Shown: in pieces, positions 12,154 through 23,522 of the stretch
How the letters are laid out: every line of letters begins with the position of its first letter
Position numbering within the stretch: position 1 is the stretch's first letter
NCBI GenBank assembly: GCA_025200525.1
Contig: CM045758.1
Span: 167,798,261-167,862,260 of the forward strand
Origin: Camellia lanceoleosa
Lineage: Eukaryota; Streptophyta; Magnoliopsida; Ericales; Theaceae
Reading direction: 5' to 3'
DNA: 64,000 nt
Notes under the pieces: generated by a model
The model's database searches: none
What the model was told of the DNA's origin: nothing
Seen by the model: only the letters and a program-made list of their open reading frames with translations
Program-made: the position numbers and the translations under genes

Positions 12154-13482
12154 TGTTACCCAAAAGACAACCTAAGAGGGGGGTGAATTAGGTTTTTACA
12201 ATTAAATATTAATAATACCCTAATAAAAATTATAATTAGCACAATAGATAAATATAGTTAATGAAATAAAAATAATTAAAACAAGTGTTCTAACAACTAT
12301 GTCAGTTAATGATTTTAGCATAGTGAAAATGTGAAATATAGCAACATTAATTTAAATAAAATAAAGAGATAAGGGAGAAAGGCAAACAAATTTATAGTGG
12401 TTTGGCTTCAACTCGGCCTCTGTCCACTCCTCAAGCTTCACTTAAGATTTTTCACTATGTTTTAGTTTCACGGGGGTGCTAGCAACCTTTTTACAAATAG
12501 AGCAATCCTTCACAAATTTTACATAGACTTTCTAAGTCAAGAACACTGAGTGTACTACACTTTTACAAGATTGAAAAGAATGTGTTTTTACTTTCACAGA
12601 AAGTTACAAGAATTATCTCTCAAAGATAGATATATAAATTGAAACTTTGATTTTTCTATAAATCTCAGACAGGAAAGATGAGCTTAATGCTATAAGGCTT
12701 AGTGTATAATTTCTGAAAGAGGATGTAAACAAAAAATGAAGAACACTTCTCAGAGAATTTTTCAGAGAATAGATATGAGCGATTATAGATCAAAGAATAT
12801 TTTCTGATTTTTTTTTTTTTGTCACTTGTTTGTAGTTTCTATCACTTGTTCACATCAGAGGCTTTGGAATATATAATGAAACTTATAGCCGTTGTATTCA
12901 TTTGAATTTATAGCCATTGTATTCATTTGAATTTATAGCCGTTATATTCATTTGAATATCTTCCACTTCATCATTACTAATTCGAATATATCTTCCACTT
13001 GAACCTTTTGGCTTGCTGCTGTACTGGGTTGTTTGAACCTTTTGGCCTGCTGCTGTGCTGGGTTATTTGAACCTTTGTTTTGGACTGTTTGAACCTCTAA
13101 TTTTGGCATTATTTTTAGGTTGAAATGAGTTCCTGATTTAAGAAAATATTAATTATATTCAAACAATATTTAGGATAAAAGTTTATGTGAGAAATAATGG
13201 GACAAAATAAATTTTGATTATATTTTTCTCTTGCAAATAAATTAAAACATAATTAAATAAATCATCAAAATAAATTTTGGATTCTATTTTTCTTTTTCAA
13301 ATAAATTAAAATATAATTAAATAAATCATCAAAATAAATTTTGGATTCTATGTTTCTCTTTCAAATAAATTAAAACATAATTAAATAAATCATCAAAATA
13401 AAATTTGGATTTTATGTTTCTCTTTTAAATAAATTAAAACATAATTAAATAAATCATCAAAATAAATAAGTCTACAATAACA
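12154..13482 (-). repeat. Ty1/copia 5' LTR
   Basis: It is bounded by TGTTACCC at 12154 and ATAACA at 13482, a TGTTA...TAACA inverted end. The PBS and gag adjoin the left end, so this is the 5' LTR of a minus-strand element. Internal features are three copies of a short cattTGAATttatagcc motif (12885-12955), two copies of a GAACCTTTTGGCyTGCTGCTG motif (12998-13060) and the 62-bp array listed separately. The far LTR is not in the window. Confidence 0.72.
13203..13470. repeat. 62-bp tandem repeat, about four copies
   Basis: A unit containing AAATAAATTAAAACATAATT and AAATCATCAAAATAAATTTT recurs with a spacing of about 62 bp across 13203-13470, inside the copia LTR. Confidence 0.88.
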
Positions 13483-13610
13483 AATGATAGTTTTCATCAT
13501 TATATACCACAAAAAAAATTATATAGGTCAATCAACGAAAAAATGGTCAAATACAACTAAGGTCATGGATATTGAATTAAATCATATGGTTCTAAATTGA
13601 TAGTATGATC

Positions 13611-14363
13611 TAGGGGTGGGCAACGGTTTATTCGATCCGCAAAAACCACCCAACCCGCATACAAATAGGTGGTTTCGCAAATACAATGCGGGCGGATGCA
13701 GTTTGAAATATGGCATCTTTGCGGGTTGCGGGTTTAACCCGCACCCGCAAGAAACCGCTTACACTTTATTTATTTATCTTAACTATTGATTTCATTTCTA
13801 TATCCCACTTAGATATTTTTGTCCAAAACAAAACACCCTTTATTTTTTGAACTTACTCTAGCATTACATTTGCTAATAGTATTATATCAACTGAAACTGA
13901 ATAAATTCTGATCATATTATTATTGTTACATAATTGAACTTGTCTCAGATGAAGTGTGATTTGGAATTTTAAATTTCTTAATGAATATGGAGTTATAGTT
14001 TATGATTTGATTTAAGATTTTGAATGATTTATTTGTGTTATGAATTGATTTTGTTGTATTTTTAATTTTATAAGTTTTAATTCATTAAATATTAATGTTG
14101 GAGCATTTTAGAAAATGGGAAGAAAAAGGCCCAAGATAAATATTTACACAATAGGAAAAAAATAAGGCTCAAAAATAATTTTTTGAAGAAAAAAGTTTAA
14201 TCTGCAAACCGCCTACAACCGCCCGCACATCTGCGAATCCTATCCGCACAAATCGCAGACTGCATTGCGGGCGGTTGCGGGTTGTTTTTTCTCTAAACCG
14301 CATAAATGCGGGCAGGTCCAAACCGATCCACAAACTGTCTAAATTCGAACCGCAAACACCCCT
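13611..14363. mobile_element. Non-autonomous hAT element (MITE), 753 bp
   Basis: The ends are TAGGGGTG at 13611 and CACCCCTA at 14363. They are flanked by 8-bp near-identical direct repeats: gtatgatc (13603-13610) and gtataatc (14364-14371). An 8-bp target duplication with these termini is diagnostic of hAT. The outer 120-150 bp of both arms are GC-rich, with complementary runs of CCGCACCCGC-type sequence able to fold back on each other. There is no transposase; the middle is AT-rich. Confidence 0.9.
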
Positions 14364-14371
14364 AGTATAAT

Positions 14372-15099
14372 CTAGCAAATCAACTAATAATAACATAGAG
14401 ATATTGGCAAATATGTAGTACTTCCCTACTATCTTTGTATTATATTCATTGATTTCATATATTATATGAAAGTTTTACTCATTTTGATCCTTCAATAAAA
14501 TAAGGACCAAGAAAACAAATTTGATAAGAAATTGGTTCTAAACTTTATTATTGAAAAAACAAAAATTTCAAAGAGAGAATTTAGAGATGGGATTGAAGAA
14601 ATACTATAACGAATGACAATCTTAAAAAAAAATGATCTAATGCAAAATATTTTTAATAACTAATAGAAAGAATATCAAATTATTACCTTGGATAAATATG
14701 GTGACAAAAATTAATTTTGTGAGATTTTTGTGCCGCCTTCTCCCATGTAGCCTTTATTATTTCATTATTAATACTCTTCTCATTCATAGCCAACCAACTT
14801 CATTATTAATACTCTTCTCATTCAGAGCCAATAATTTTTTTTATTTTATTTTTATCTTTATCACTTGGTAGATAATAACAAATAATAAAAATTATCAACA
14901 GAAGGTTAACAATTTAAGAGGAGATATGAAGTTATAAATAAGGGCATTTCATAAGATAAAAAATAAAAAATAAAAAAAGATAATATGTGATAGAAGGAGA
15001 AAAAAAATGAGTAAATCAAAATAAAGATTTAGATGTATATTTTTTTTTATAGATATATAGATTAACAAATCATATTTTTATCTAAATTTTATTATTTTA
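14372..15099. other. AT-rich intergenic DNA
   Basis: No gene is seen. A tandem duplication of about 46 bp containing TTCATTATTAATACTCTTCT lies at about 14755-14830. Confidence 0.6.
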
Positions 15100-15640
15100 A
15101 TTTTTTGTAAATCAGTTATTTAATCTTTATCTTTATCGGTAGACCACGAAATTAATCTTTATAAATTATTTATCAATTTTTATATGTTTATTTATCTATA
15201 AGTCATGAAATTAATTTTTTTTTTTTAAATAATTTTTTTTTTAATTTTTATCTTTATCTATAGGTCATGAAATAAATTTTCATAAATTATTTATGAATTT
15301 TTATATGTTTGTCAATGATGAAATTAATTAAAGTACAAAATGAAGGGGGAAAAAAGATTCTTTTTTTTTTAAAATCAATTATTTAATCTTTATTTTTATT
15401 TGTAGGCCATGAAATTAATTTTTATAAGTTATTTATCAACTTTTATATGTTTATTTATGGGAGAGTTTTTTAAATTATCTATAAGTTATGAAATTAATTT
15501 TTTTAAATAAATTGTTAATTTTTATCTTTATCTGTAGACTATAAAATTAATTTTCAGTTTTTATATGTTTATCTATATGGAAGAATTTTGAAATTCAAAT
15601 ATTTATCCATAAGCAATGAAATTAATTTTCATTTTAATTA
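15100..15640. repeat. Irregular AT-rich repeat cluster
   Basis: About seven diverged copies of a motif containing atctgtaggtCATGAAATTAATTTT, followed by TTTTTATATGTTTATTTAT, occur with irregular spacing (about 55-140 bp). It looks like a decayed satellite-like array. Confidence 0.65.
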
Positions 15641-15749
15641 ATCAAACAAATAAAAAATGAAGAAAAATAAAAAACATGAAAGGCAATCAAAGAAGGTTGT
15701 CATGTAGGAAAGAGGAAGTTTTAAAATTACACTACAAGAAAATCTAGCA

Positions 15750-16110
15750 AATAACACGGAGGTTTTTGCGACGGGGTGACTACCGTCATAAAAATGGTTT
15801 TTATGTGCGATATAGTTCTCGCCGCTAAAAAGTTTTTATGACGGCGTGTATCTGATCTAGAAAAATGGCCTTTTGTATGAGTGATTTCGTCGCTAATGAT
15901 TGTAAAAAGAAAATTGCAGGAACATTGGCGACGCACGGTATACCATCGCAAAACGTATTATTTAGCGACGGTAAGAAGTTACTGTCGCAAATGGTGGACC
16001 ATCTGTGACGGCAGAAGCCCATTGCAAAAAACTATAGGTAAAACGACGTCGTTTCATTCGTTAATTATGATCATTTGCGACGGTTAAAATATGCCGTCGC
16101 AAATAAATGA
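15750..16110. repeat. Left subterminal repeats of the CACTA element
   Basis: Multiple direct and inverted copies of a GCGACGGTA-like motif (for example TTAGCGACGGTAAG, TTTGCGACGGTTAA, GCCGTCGCAAAT) are seen. They are probably binding sites for the element's accessory protein. Confidence 0.85.
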
Positions 16111-16548
16111 ATATTTGATATCCCGCTATTTCTATCCCATTCGCGGTCAAAGTCCCTAAAATCCCCAAATTCCTCAAATCAAAATCCATTTGAAACCGAA
16201 ATCCCTAAAATCCCAATCCATTGATCTAACTATTAGAACCAAAATCCCCAAAATCCTCAAATCAAAATCATTCAAAATCAAAATAGTGGTGAACGACGGC
16301 CTTTACAGAGTGACGACAGTGAACAATGGCCTTCGTCGGAGTGACAAGCAGCAGCGACTGTGAACGACGAGTGACGAGCGACTGTGAGCGATTGTGAACG
16401 GCCATTCATAAAGTAAGTATTTGTTCTTGTGCTTTTTACTCATGCATTTTACTTGTATGAAGGTCAATGCATTCCTTCTCATTCCATCTCTTGTTTTAAC
16501 TGTTGTGCAAAATAAGGATTGATCAATTCCTTGTGTTTGCTTACACCA

Positions 16549-18177
16549 ATAGGGTTGAAGGTTCGATGATTAGTTGTCCGTGTAGAAAATGTGAGAATCG
16601 ATACCATCTTGTACGAGAGGGTGTGGGAGAGCATCTGATTTTGAATGTTTTTTGAAAAAGTACAAACATTGGATTAATCATGGGGAATCTTAGGTATCTC
16701 TGCATGGTCGAGAGAATGAAACATTGGCTAATTTAGACATCAGGGACGATATGGTTGGAATGATACAAAGGGCTATGGGAAATCCACATGCCGATACAAG
16801 TGTTGAGGGTAATGAACCACAGGGGCTTGATGCAAGATCGTATGGCCATAACACTTTGTCATCTAGAGAAAATATTTCCTCCTACTTTTTTTGATATAAT
16901 TGAGCACTTGCCTATACATCTAGCTGATGAAGCATTATTGGGTGAAGCGATTCAGTTTCGATGGATGCATCCAATTGAGAGGTATCTTCTTACTTTGAAG
17001 CAATATGTGCGTAATAGAGCTCATCCAGAAGGTTCAATTGCTAAAGGATATCTTATGGAAGAATGCATGAATTTTTGTGCACAATATCTTAATGATGTGG
17101 AAACTAAATCTAATCGACCTGTGAGGAACTACAGTGGTGATGATAATCTGGGTCGTGCTGTTGGTGAAATCATAAGCTTTTATCTTGATAATACTTCTTG
17201 GGCACAAACTCATCGGTATGTCTTATTCAATACATCCGCGGTTCAACCATTCATAAAGTAAGTTATGTCAGTCACTCAATATTTTATTATGTTTTATTGA
17301 ATTTTGAACCAAATTTTGTTTTTTGATAAAATTTCAATCTACACAGCAAACACCTTGAAGAACTTAAGGTCAAAATGCCTCGTGTTGACGATCATCAGCT
17401 TCAGCGTGAACATTTTGAAACTTTTCACATTTGGTTCAAGGAACATGTATGTATTTAAATCTACAAATTCTATTTACCTAAGTCGAACTACATTTTAAAT
17501 TTTAAAATTTTTATTTTTTAAAATAGGTTCAAACTTTGCAAAGGACTAGTGATGTCACATTTTCTGAAAAGATTACTGTATTGGCAAATGGTCCTCATAA
17601 CCTGGCAAGGAGGTTCAACGGGTATATAATGAATGGGTTTCGGTATCGAGTAAAGGACATGGATGACCGTCGAGCCACACAAAATTGTGGTGTAGCTTTG
17701 AAGGCAGATACCATAAGTTATGCTAGTCGGAAAGACAAGAATCCTCATGTGGGGTCTGTGTACTATTATGGACAATTGACAGATATTGTTGAGATTCGAT
17801 ATTCCAATGAGAAGAAGCATGTGTTGTTTAAGTGTGATTGGATTGACAACATTCACGGGAAGATACAAGATGTCTTCAATTTCACGTTAGTCAACTTCAA
17901 TCATTTGTTGTACCGAGATGATCGAATTAGCAATGAACCTTTCATCTTGGCATCCCAAGCAGAGCAAGTTTGGTATGTTGCAGACCTGTTAGAACCAGAC
18001 TGGCAAGTAGTGGTGAAGATGTCTTAAAGAGGTTTATTTGATATGAATTCGACTGATCCAGAAATCGAGCCATATATGAGCCAACAATTAGAAGAAAACA
18101 TAATGCTCCGTGATGAAGAAGTTGGTTGGGTGAGGGAAGCCGCAGAAGGAGAAACACTTGATGTGGAAATAGACTGA
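16549..18177 (+). pseudogene. TnpD-like CACTA transposase remnant, catalytic core deleted
   Basis: Parts appear in the normal order. First is a transposase-associated Cys motif (SCPCRKCENRYHL, about 16570-16610). The TNP2 core should follow but is absent, with a junction near 16835. Next is a DUF4218 block (16788-17261: LEKIFPPTFFDIIEHLP, RWMYP-type MHPIERYL, NRAHPEGSIAKGYL), a linker exon (about 17347-17446, HFETFHIWFKEHV) and a DUF4216 block (17527-18027: FSEKITVLANGPH, YYGQLTDIVEIRY, VLFKCDWID). An in-frame TAA at about 18025-18027 interrupts the end, after which the frame continues to a TGA at 18175-18177. Exon ends are followed by GT and preceded by AG. In intact elements this protein cuts the ends. 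Loss of the DDE core makes this copy non-catalytic. Confidence 0.9.
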
Positions 18178-18327
18178 TATTTAATAAACATTAGTAATTG
18201 AATTCAAGCCAAGGTTGTAGTTAATGTTCAGTTTCTTAATTTACTTAGTCTTTGTAATTGTATTAGTTCAATTAATGTCATATTATAGTTGATTCAAAAC
18301 CATTCTCTACGTTTCTAATGTCAATTA

Positions 18328-21300
18328 ATGTCACGGCACTTGCAGATTATTATGGCAATGAAGAGGAAGCCTGATCATCCCCTACGCATGATGTCCGATG
18401 TGGTACGTAAGAGGACATCAGCGGCACTACCCTCAGAGGAGGCATCACATCGACTACCATCAGAAGGGCCATTAGTGCCACCACTATTTGACCAGCCACC
18501 GCAACGACCACTATTAGTGGCACCACCATTAGAGGAGGCATCACAGCGAACACCATTAGTGCCACCGCATCGACCACCATCAGTGGCACTACAGCAGCTA
18601 TCATCTACTTAGCCTCCACGCCTACCATTGGTGCGTCCACCATCAGTGGCACCACCATTAGAGGAGGCATCACAGCGAGCACCATCAGAGAGGTCATTAG
18701 TGCCACCGCATCGACCACCATTAATGGCACCACAGCAGCTATCATCTACTCAGCCTCTAGGCCTACCATCGGTGCATCCACCATCAGTGGCACCGCATCA
18801 GCTATCATCCCAACTAGAGTCATCGGCTTATGAGCCATCCGCAGGTATATAAATTTGCTTTGATTTGTATGAAAATTATTTAAATATATATTTATTTGTT
18901 CTCATTACATATCACTTGTTTATTTTCATTGTATTTTTCAGACCCTTCGACTTCTTCACAGCCTCCCTCAGGTATAAGAAATTGATTTGTATTAACATTA
19001 TTTAAATTTGCATTTGTTTATTATCATTGCATATTGTTTATTCTTATTGTATCTCGCAGGTCATGTTAGTTCTTAATCAACCTCGAGTAGGCGTGGTAGA
19101 GGATGTGCCAAGGGCATTAGGGAGTGGGGTACTGGTACAAAGTTGGACATACAATTTGATGAAAATTACTATCCAATAGGGGGTAACGTGTCTAAGTTAA
19201 CTACTCAACTTGGCATTATTGTGCGAAATGGTAACATTATTCCTCTTACTTTTCTTGACTGGAACACTGTGCCTGATGATATTCTTGATGCTATCTGGAA
19301 GGATGTGAAGGTAAATGTATATTTTTGTCCAAAAATTTAAATTCCAAAATTGTGTTATTATTATTTAAACTTTGAAATTGTGTTTTATAGGACAATTTGA
19401 ATATATGTCCAGAGGAGTACAAGCCAATCTGCATGAAAAACTGTAACAGCATATGGAAGGATCACAAGAATAAGATTAAGTCTAAGTATTTCAAGCCTAG
19501 AAGTTCTGATCCTAATCTGAAGGATGATGTTCCTTTGCACATTGTGCCAAGTCAGTGGGAAGAACTTGTGGAGTATTACGTACTTCGATCTTTGAGGTAT
19601 ACAAATAAGTTATATGTATGATATGTAAACATACAAATTATATTTATATACTTACATTTGTTGAACCTGTTATAGAAAATTGCAACTAGGAACGCTAAAA
19701 TTGGCGAGCTCACAGCATAGCTCATACCACAAGGCGTACTACTTTCGCTCAAATACGGCATGAGGTTTTTATTTTATTGTTTTATTTTTGTATATAAATA
19801 AACATTGTATATTTGCAAATTATTTGAATTCTAATTTTCATATTTCTAAAAAAATGTAGATGACCAATAAGGGGGAGTCTACTGATAAGATGAATGTTTG
19901 GCTTATGACACGTAGAGCAGATGACCTAGAGGTTATCCAGACCTTGGTAGTTTCCAAACACCTTTGATTGTATTTAAAGTTTATTTTTTATTTTTTGTGT
20001 GTCAACCATCTTAATTTGACATATACTTGTATGTCTTATTCAATACAGAATGAGTTTAATGGCCAACTCTCTATGCTACCTGAGGATTGTCGGATTTTGA
20101 AGGCTAGGAATACCATTTTTCATGAGTTGATAGGTCATGACAATCATGGATATTGTCGCATATACGGGAGAACTGTGCCTCGGAGAGCAAGCAGTATAAA
20201 GATGGTCTTTGAGCCATCACAACAAGACCCGACCATCGACTATTGTTCAGATCACCCAGCAGGTTCATGCGGAGTTAAGGGATGAGTTGAGGAAGGAGTT
20301 GCGAGCAGAGTTCTCTACACATTTACAGCAGCTGAGAGCTGAGATGACGGCCTTTGTGTCATAGGAGGCAAGTGTGGATCCCAATACACAGGTTCGATAT
20401 AAATTAAATTGTTTGATAGTTAAATTTTCACACAACATTATGTATAAAATTCGAATATGATTAACACATTATGCATTGACTATCATAGGGTCCTGATGCA
20501 TCGAGTGGCCACCGGGCATTTAGGGAATCTGCAAAAGACGAGAATCCATATACACCACCACCAGAAGATCAGGTATAAAATGTATCTTTAAATTCTAAGC
20601 TAAAATGTATTTTTGCATTCTATGCATTCTAAGATAAGAGACTTATGGGAGAAGACGGGACTCAAATCGGGTTCTCGGTTTGGGAGTTAGAGCCGTATTT
20701 CGGCCAAGGCAAACGAGTTCTTTAAGAAACTTGAATTCGAAGTGTTGACGCTCCAAAATCACGAAATGGGGTCAGATTAGCACGAAACTTGGCACACACG
20801 ACCGCCTAGGCACGAGAGACTTGTGAGAGAAGACGGGACTCGAATCGGGTTCCCGGTTTGGGAGTTAGAGCCGTATTTCGGTCTAGGCAAACTAATTTCT
20901 TAAGAAACTTGAATTTGAGGTGTTGACGCCGCAAAATCACGAAACGGGGTCGGATTAGCATGAAACTTGGCACACAAGACCGCCTAGGGACGAGAGACTT
21001 ATGAGAGAATACGGGACTCCAATCGTGTTCCCGGTTTGGGAGTTAGAGCCATATTTCGGTCTAGGCAAACTAGTTCTTCAATAAACTTGAATTCGAGGTG
21101 TTGACGACCCAAAACCACGAAACGGGGTCGGATTGGCACAAAACTTGGCACACACGACCGCCTAGGCACGAGAGACTTGTGGGAGAAGACGGGACTCCAA
21201 TCGGGTTCCCAGTTTGGGAGTTAGAGCCGTATTTCGGTCTAGACAAACTAGTTTCTTAAGAAACTTGAATTCGAGGTGTTGATGTCCCAAAATCACGAAA

Positions 21301-22686
21301 CGAGATCGGATTGGTACGAAACTTGGCGCACACGACCACTTAGGCACGAGAGACTTGTGGGAGAAGACGGGACTCCAATCGGATTCCTGGTTTGGGAGTT
21401 AGAGCCGTATTTCGGTCTAGGCAAACTAGTTCCTTAAGAAACTTGAATTCGAAGTGTTGACGCCCCAAAATCATGAAACGGGGTCGGATTGGTACGAAAC
21501 TTGGCACACACGACCGCCTAAGCACGAGAGACTTGTGGGAGAAGATGGGACTCCAATCAGGTTTCCGGTTTGGGAGTTAGAGTCGAATATCACTCTAGGT
21601 AAACTAGTTCCTTAAGAAACTTGAATTCAAGGTGTTGACGCCCCAAAATCACGAAACGGGGTCGGATTGGCACAAAACTTGGCACACATGACCGCCAAGG
21701 CACGAGAGACTTGTGGGAGAAGACGGGACTCCAATCGGGTTCCCGGTTTGGGAGTTAGAGCTGTATTTCGGTCTAGGCAAGCTAGTTCCTTAAGAAACTT
21801 GAATTCGAGGTGTTGACGCCCCAAAATCACGAAACGGGGTTGGATTGGCATGAAACTTGGCACACACGACCGCCTAGGCATGTGAGACTTATGGGAGAAG
21901 ACGGGACTCCAATCGGGTTCTCGGTTTGGGAGTTAGAGCTGTATTTCGGTCTAGGCAAACTAATTCCTTAAGAAACTTGAATTCAAGGTGTTGACGCCCC
22001 AAAATCACCAAAAGGGATCGGTTTAGCACAAAACTTGGCACACACGACTGCCTAGGCACGAGAGACTTGTGAGAGAAAACGGGGCTCGAATCGGGTTATC
22101 GGTTTGGGAGTTAGAGTCGGATATCACTCTAGGCAAACTAGTTCCTTAAGAAACTTGAATTTGAGGTGTTGACGCCCCAAAATCACGAAATGGAGTTGGA
22201 TTGGCATGAAACTTGGCACACACGACTGCCTACGCACGAGAGACTTGTGAGAGAAGATGGGGCTCGAATCGGGTTCCCGATTTGAGAGTTAGAGTCGAAT
22301 ATCACTCTAGGCAAACTAGTTTCTTAAGAAACTTAAATTCGAGGTGTTGACGCTCCAAAATCACCAAAAGGGGTTGGTTTAGCACGAAACTTGGCACACA
22401 CGACCACCTAGGCACGAGAGACTTGTGAGAGAAGACGGGGCTCGAATCGGGTTCCCGGTTTGGGAGTTAGGGTCGGATTTCTGTCTAGCCAAAATTATTT
22501 ACTTAACTATCTTTGTAATTATATAGTGGTTAATTTTTTATGTTTTTTTGTAATTAAAATATTAACACATAATTATATTGTCATTAATTATTTTTATTTT
22601 TTATTTTCAGATATTTCCTGAATAGCAGTTTGCTTCTTGTGGAATGCAGGCCTGTGAAGATTGCGACAAACTTTTGTTTTTGTAAC
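18328..22686 (+). pseudogene. TnpA-like gene (Transposase_24, Ptta/En/Spm family), spliced, with stops
   Basis: The gene starts with a low-complexity Pro/Ser segment (18328-18852) made of repeats such as VPPHRPP and EEASQR, broken by a TAG near 18610. It continues in short exons with GT-AG borders: about 18942-18971, 19060-19310 (RGRGRGCAKGIREWG, LDIQFDENYYPIG, FLDWNTVPDDILDAIW), 19391-19597 (SIWKDHKNKIKSKYF, PSQWEELVEYY), 19676-19765, 19859-19948 (TDKMNVWLMTRR), 20049-20390 (a coiled-coil-like LRDELRKELRAEF), 20489-20573 and 22611-22686. This order matches the Ptta/En/Spm Transposase_24 family, accessory proteins that bind subterminal repeats. Stops and frameshifts are present. The intron between 20574 and about 22610 contains the 178-bp array. 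Exon limits are my reading of splice-like sites. Confidence 0.8.
20638..22490. repeat. 178-bp satellite array, ten full copies plus a partial one
   Basis: The landmark GAGACTT starts at 20638, 20816, 20994, 21172, 21350, 21528, 21706, 21884, 22062, 22240 and 22418. Every interval is exactly 178 bp. Units share GAGTTAGAGCCGTATTTCGG, GTGTTGACGCCCCAAAATCA and GAAACTTGGCACACACGACC with point substitutions only. The eleventh copy fades after about 22490. The array interrupts the last intron of the TnpA-like gene. Confidence 0.97.
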
Positions 22687-22989
22687 CCACGGAAGAATCA
22701 TGACGAAAACTTTTATTTTTGATTTACGTTATTTAGATTTGTGAACAACATTATGTATGTATTATGCAACATTATGTGGTGGGATAATTTTGTTGATGTG
22801 TTATTATGAATGGAAGAATACTTTAATTATGGATGAATTTTTATTTATATATAGGAACTTTTATATTATTATATAATTATTGTTTTTTTTAGTTATTTTC
22901 ATTTAATACAGGTAATTTTCATATTTTTAATAATTTTATTGCAGTTTTTTTTTTTGAGACGACACAACACTATCTCAAAAAAAATTAGA

Positions 22990-23505
22990 ACTAGGTTTTT
23001 TGCGACGGTAGTATAGCTGTCGCCAAAGATATTGGCATTATTAATTAGTTGAAACAAAAGGCCTTTAGCGACGGTATTCTTCACTGCCGCAAATAATATT
23101 TTTAGAGACGGCATGTTTGCGGTCTCAAATAACCATTTAGCGACGGTATTTTTACCGTCGCAAATAACCTTTTTAGCGACGGCATATTTGCGGTCTCAAA
23201 TAAACATTTTAGCGACGGTATTTTTGCCGTCGCAAATAACCATTTTAGCGACGGCACCACAGTGCCATCTCAAAAACTTCAAATTTCTACACATTAATGG
23301 CGACAGTATTTTGCCGTCGCTAAAAGGCATTTTTGCCGTCGCCTATATTTTGCGGCGGCGTCACACCGTCGCTAAAGGCCTTTAGCAACCCCCTTTGTTG
23401 CGACCCCTCTATTACTATCGCTAAAAGCCAAGTGCCGTCGCAAAAAAGCTTTTGAGACGGCATTTTGGGTATTTGCGACGGTATTTTATCGTCGCAAAAA
23501 AGTAA
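22990..23505. repeat. Right subterminal repeats of the CACTA element
   Basis: About a dozen alternating copies of TTTAGCGACGGTATTTTT and CCGTCGCAAATAACC-type motifs in both orientations form a near-continuous set of short hairpins before the right terminal repeat. Confidence 0.88.
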
Positions 23506-23522
23506 ATTTTTTTGTAGTGTTA

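Larger units (their letters stand above)
15730..23519 (+). mobile_element. CACTA (En/Spm) DNA transposon, 7.79 kb
   Basis: It starts CACTACAAGAAAA at 15730 and ends TTTTTTTGTAGTG at 23519, a terminal inverted repeat of about 13 bp. It is flanked by a perfect 3-bp duplication TTA (15727-15729 and 23520-23522). Both subterminal regions are crowded with GCGACGG/CCGTCGC repeats in both orientations, the usual TnpA-binding architecture of CACTA elements. Inside are plus-strand remnants of a TnpD-like gene and a TnpA-like gene. The TNP2 catalytic core is missing and in-frame stops are present, so this copy could only move in trans. The intact ends and duplication imply it has not been rearranged at its borders. 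Confidence 0.95.

Noticed and set aside
13611..14363. CRISPR-like or riboswitch-like reading of the GC-rich repeats here and at 27-28 kb
   Set aside because: Eukaryotic context, inverted rather than spaced direct repeats, and transposon ends explain the structure.
18350..18604. Minus-strand Val/Met-rich frame resembling a membrane protein
   Set aside because: It is the antisense of the Pro-rich repeat in the TnpA-like gene.
20400..22500. Arrays of similar 60-85 aa minus-strand open frames across the 178-bp repeat
   Set aside because: They are the same repeat unit translated again and again; 178 is not a multiple of three and no known domain appears.
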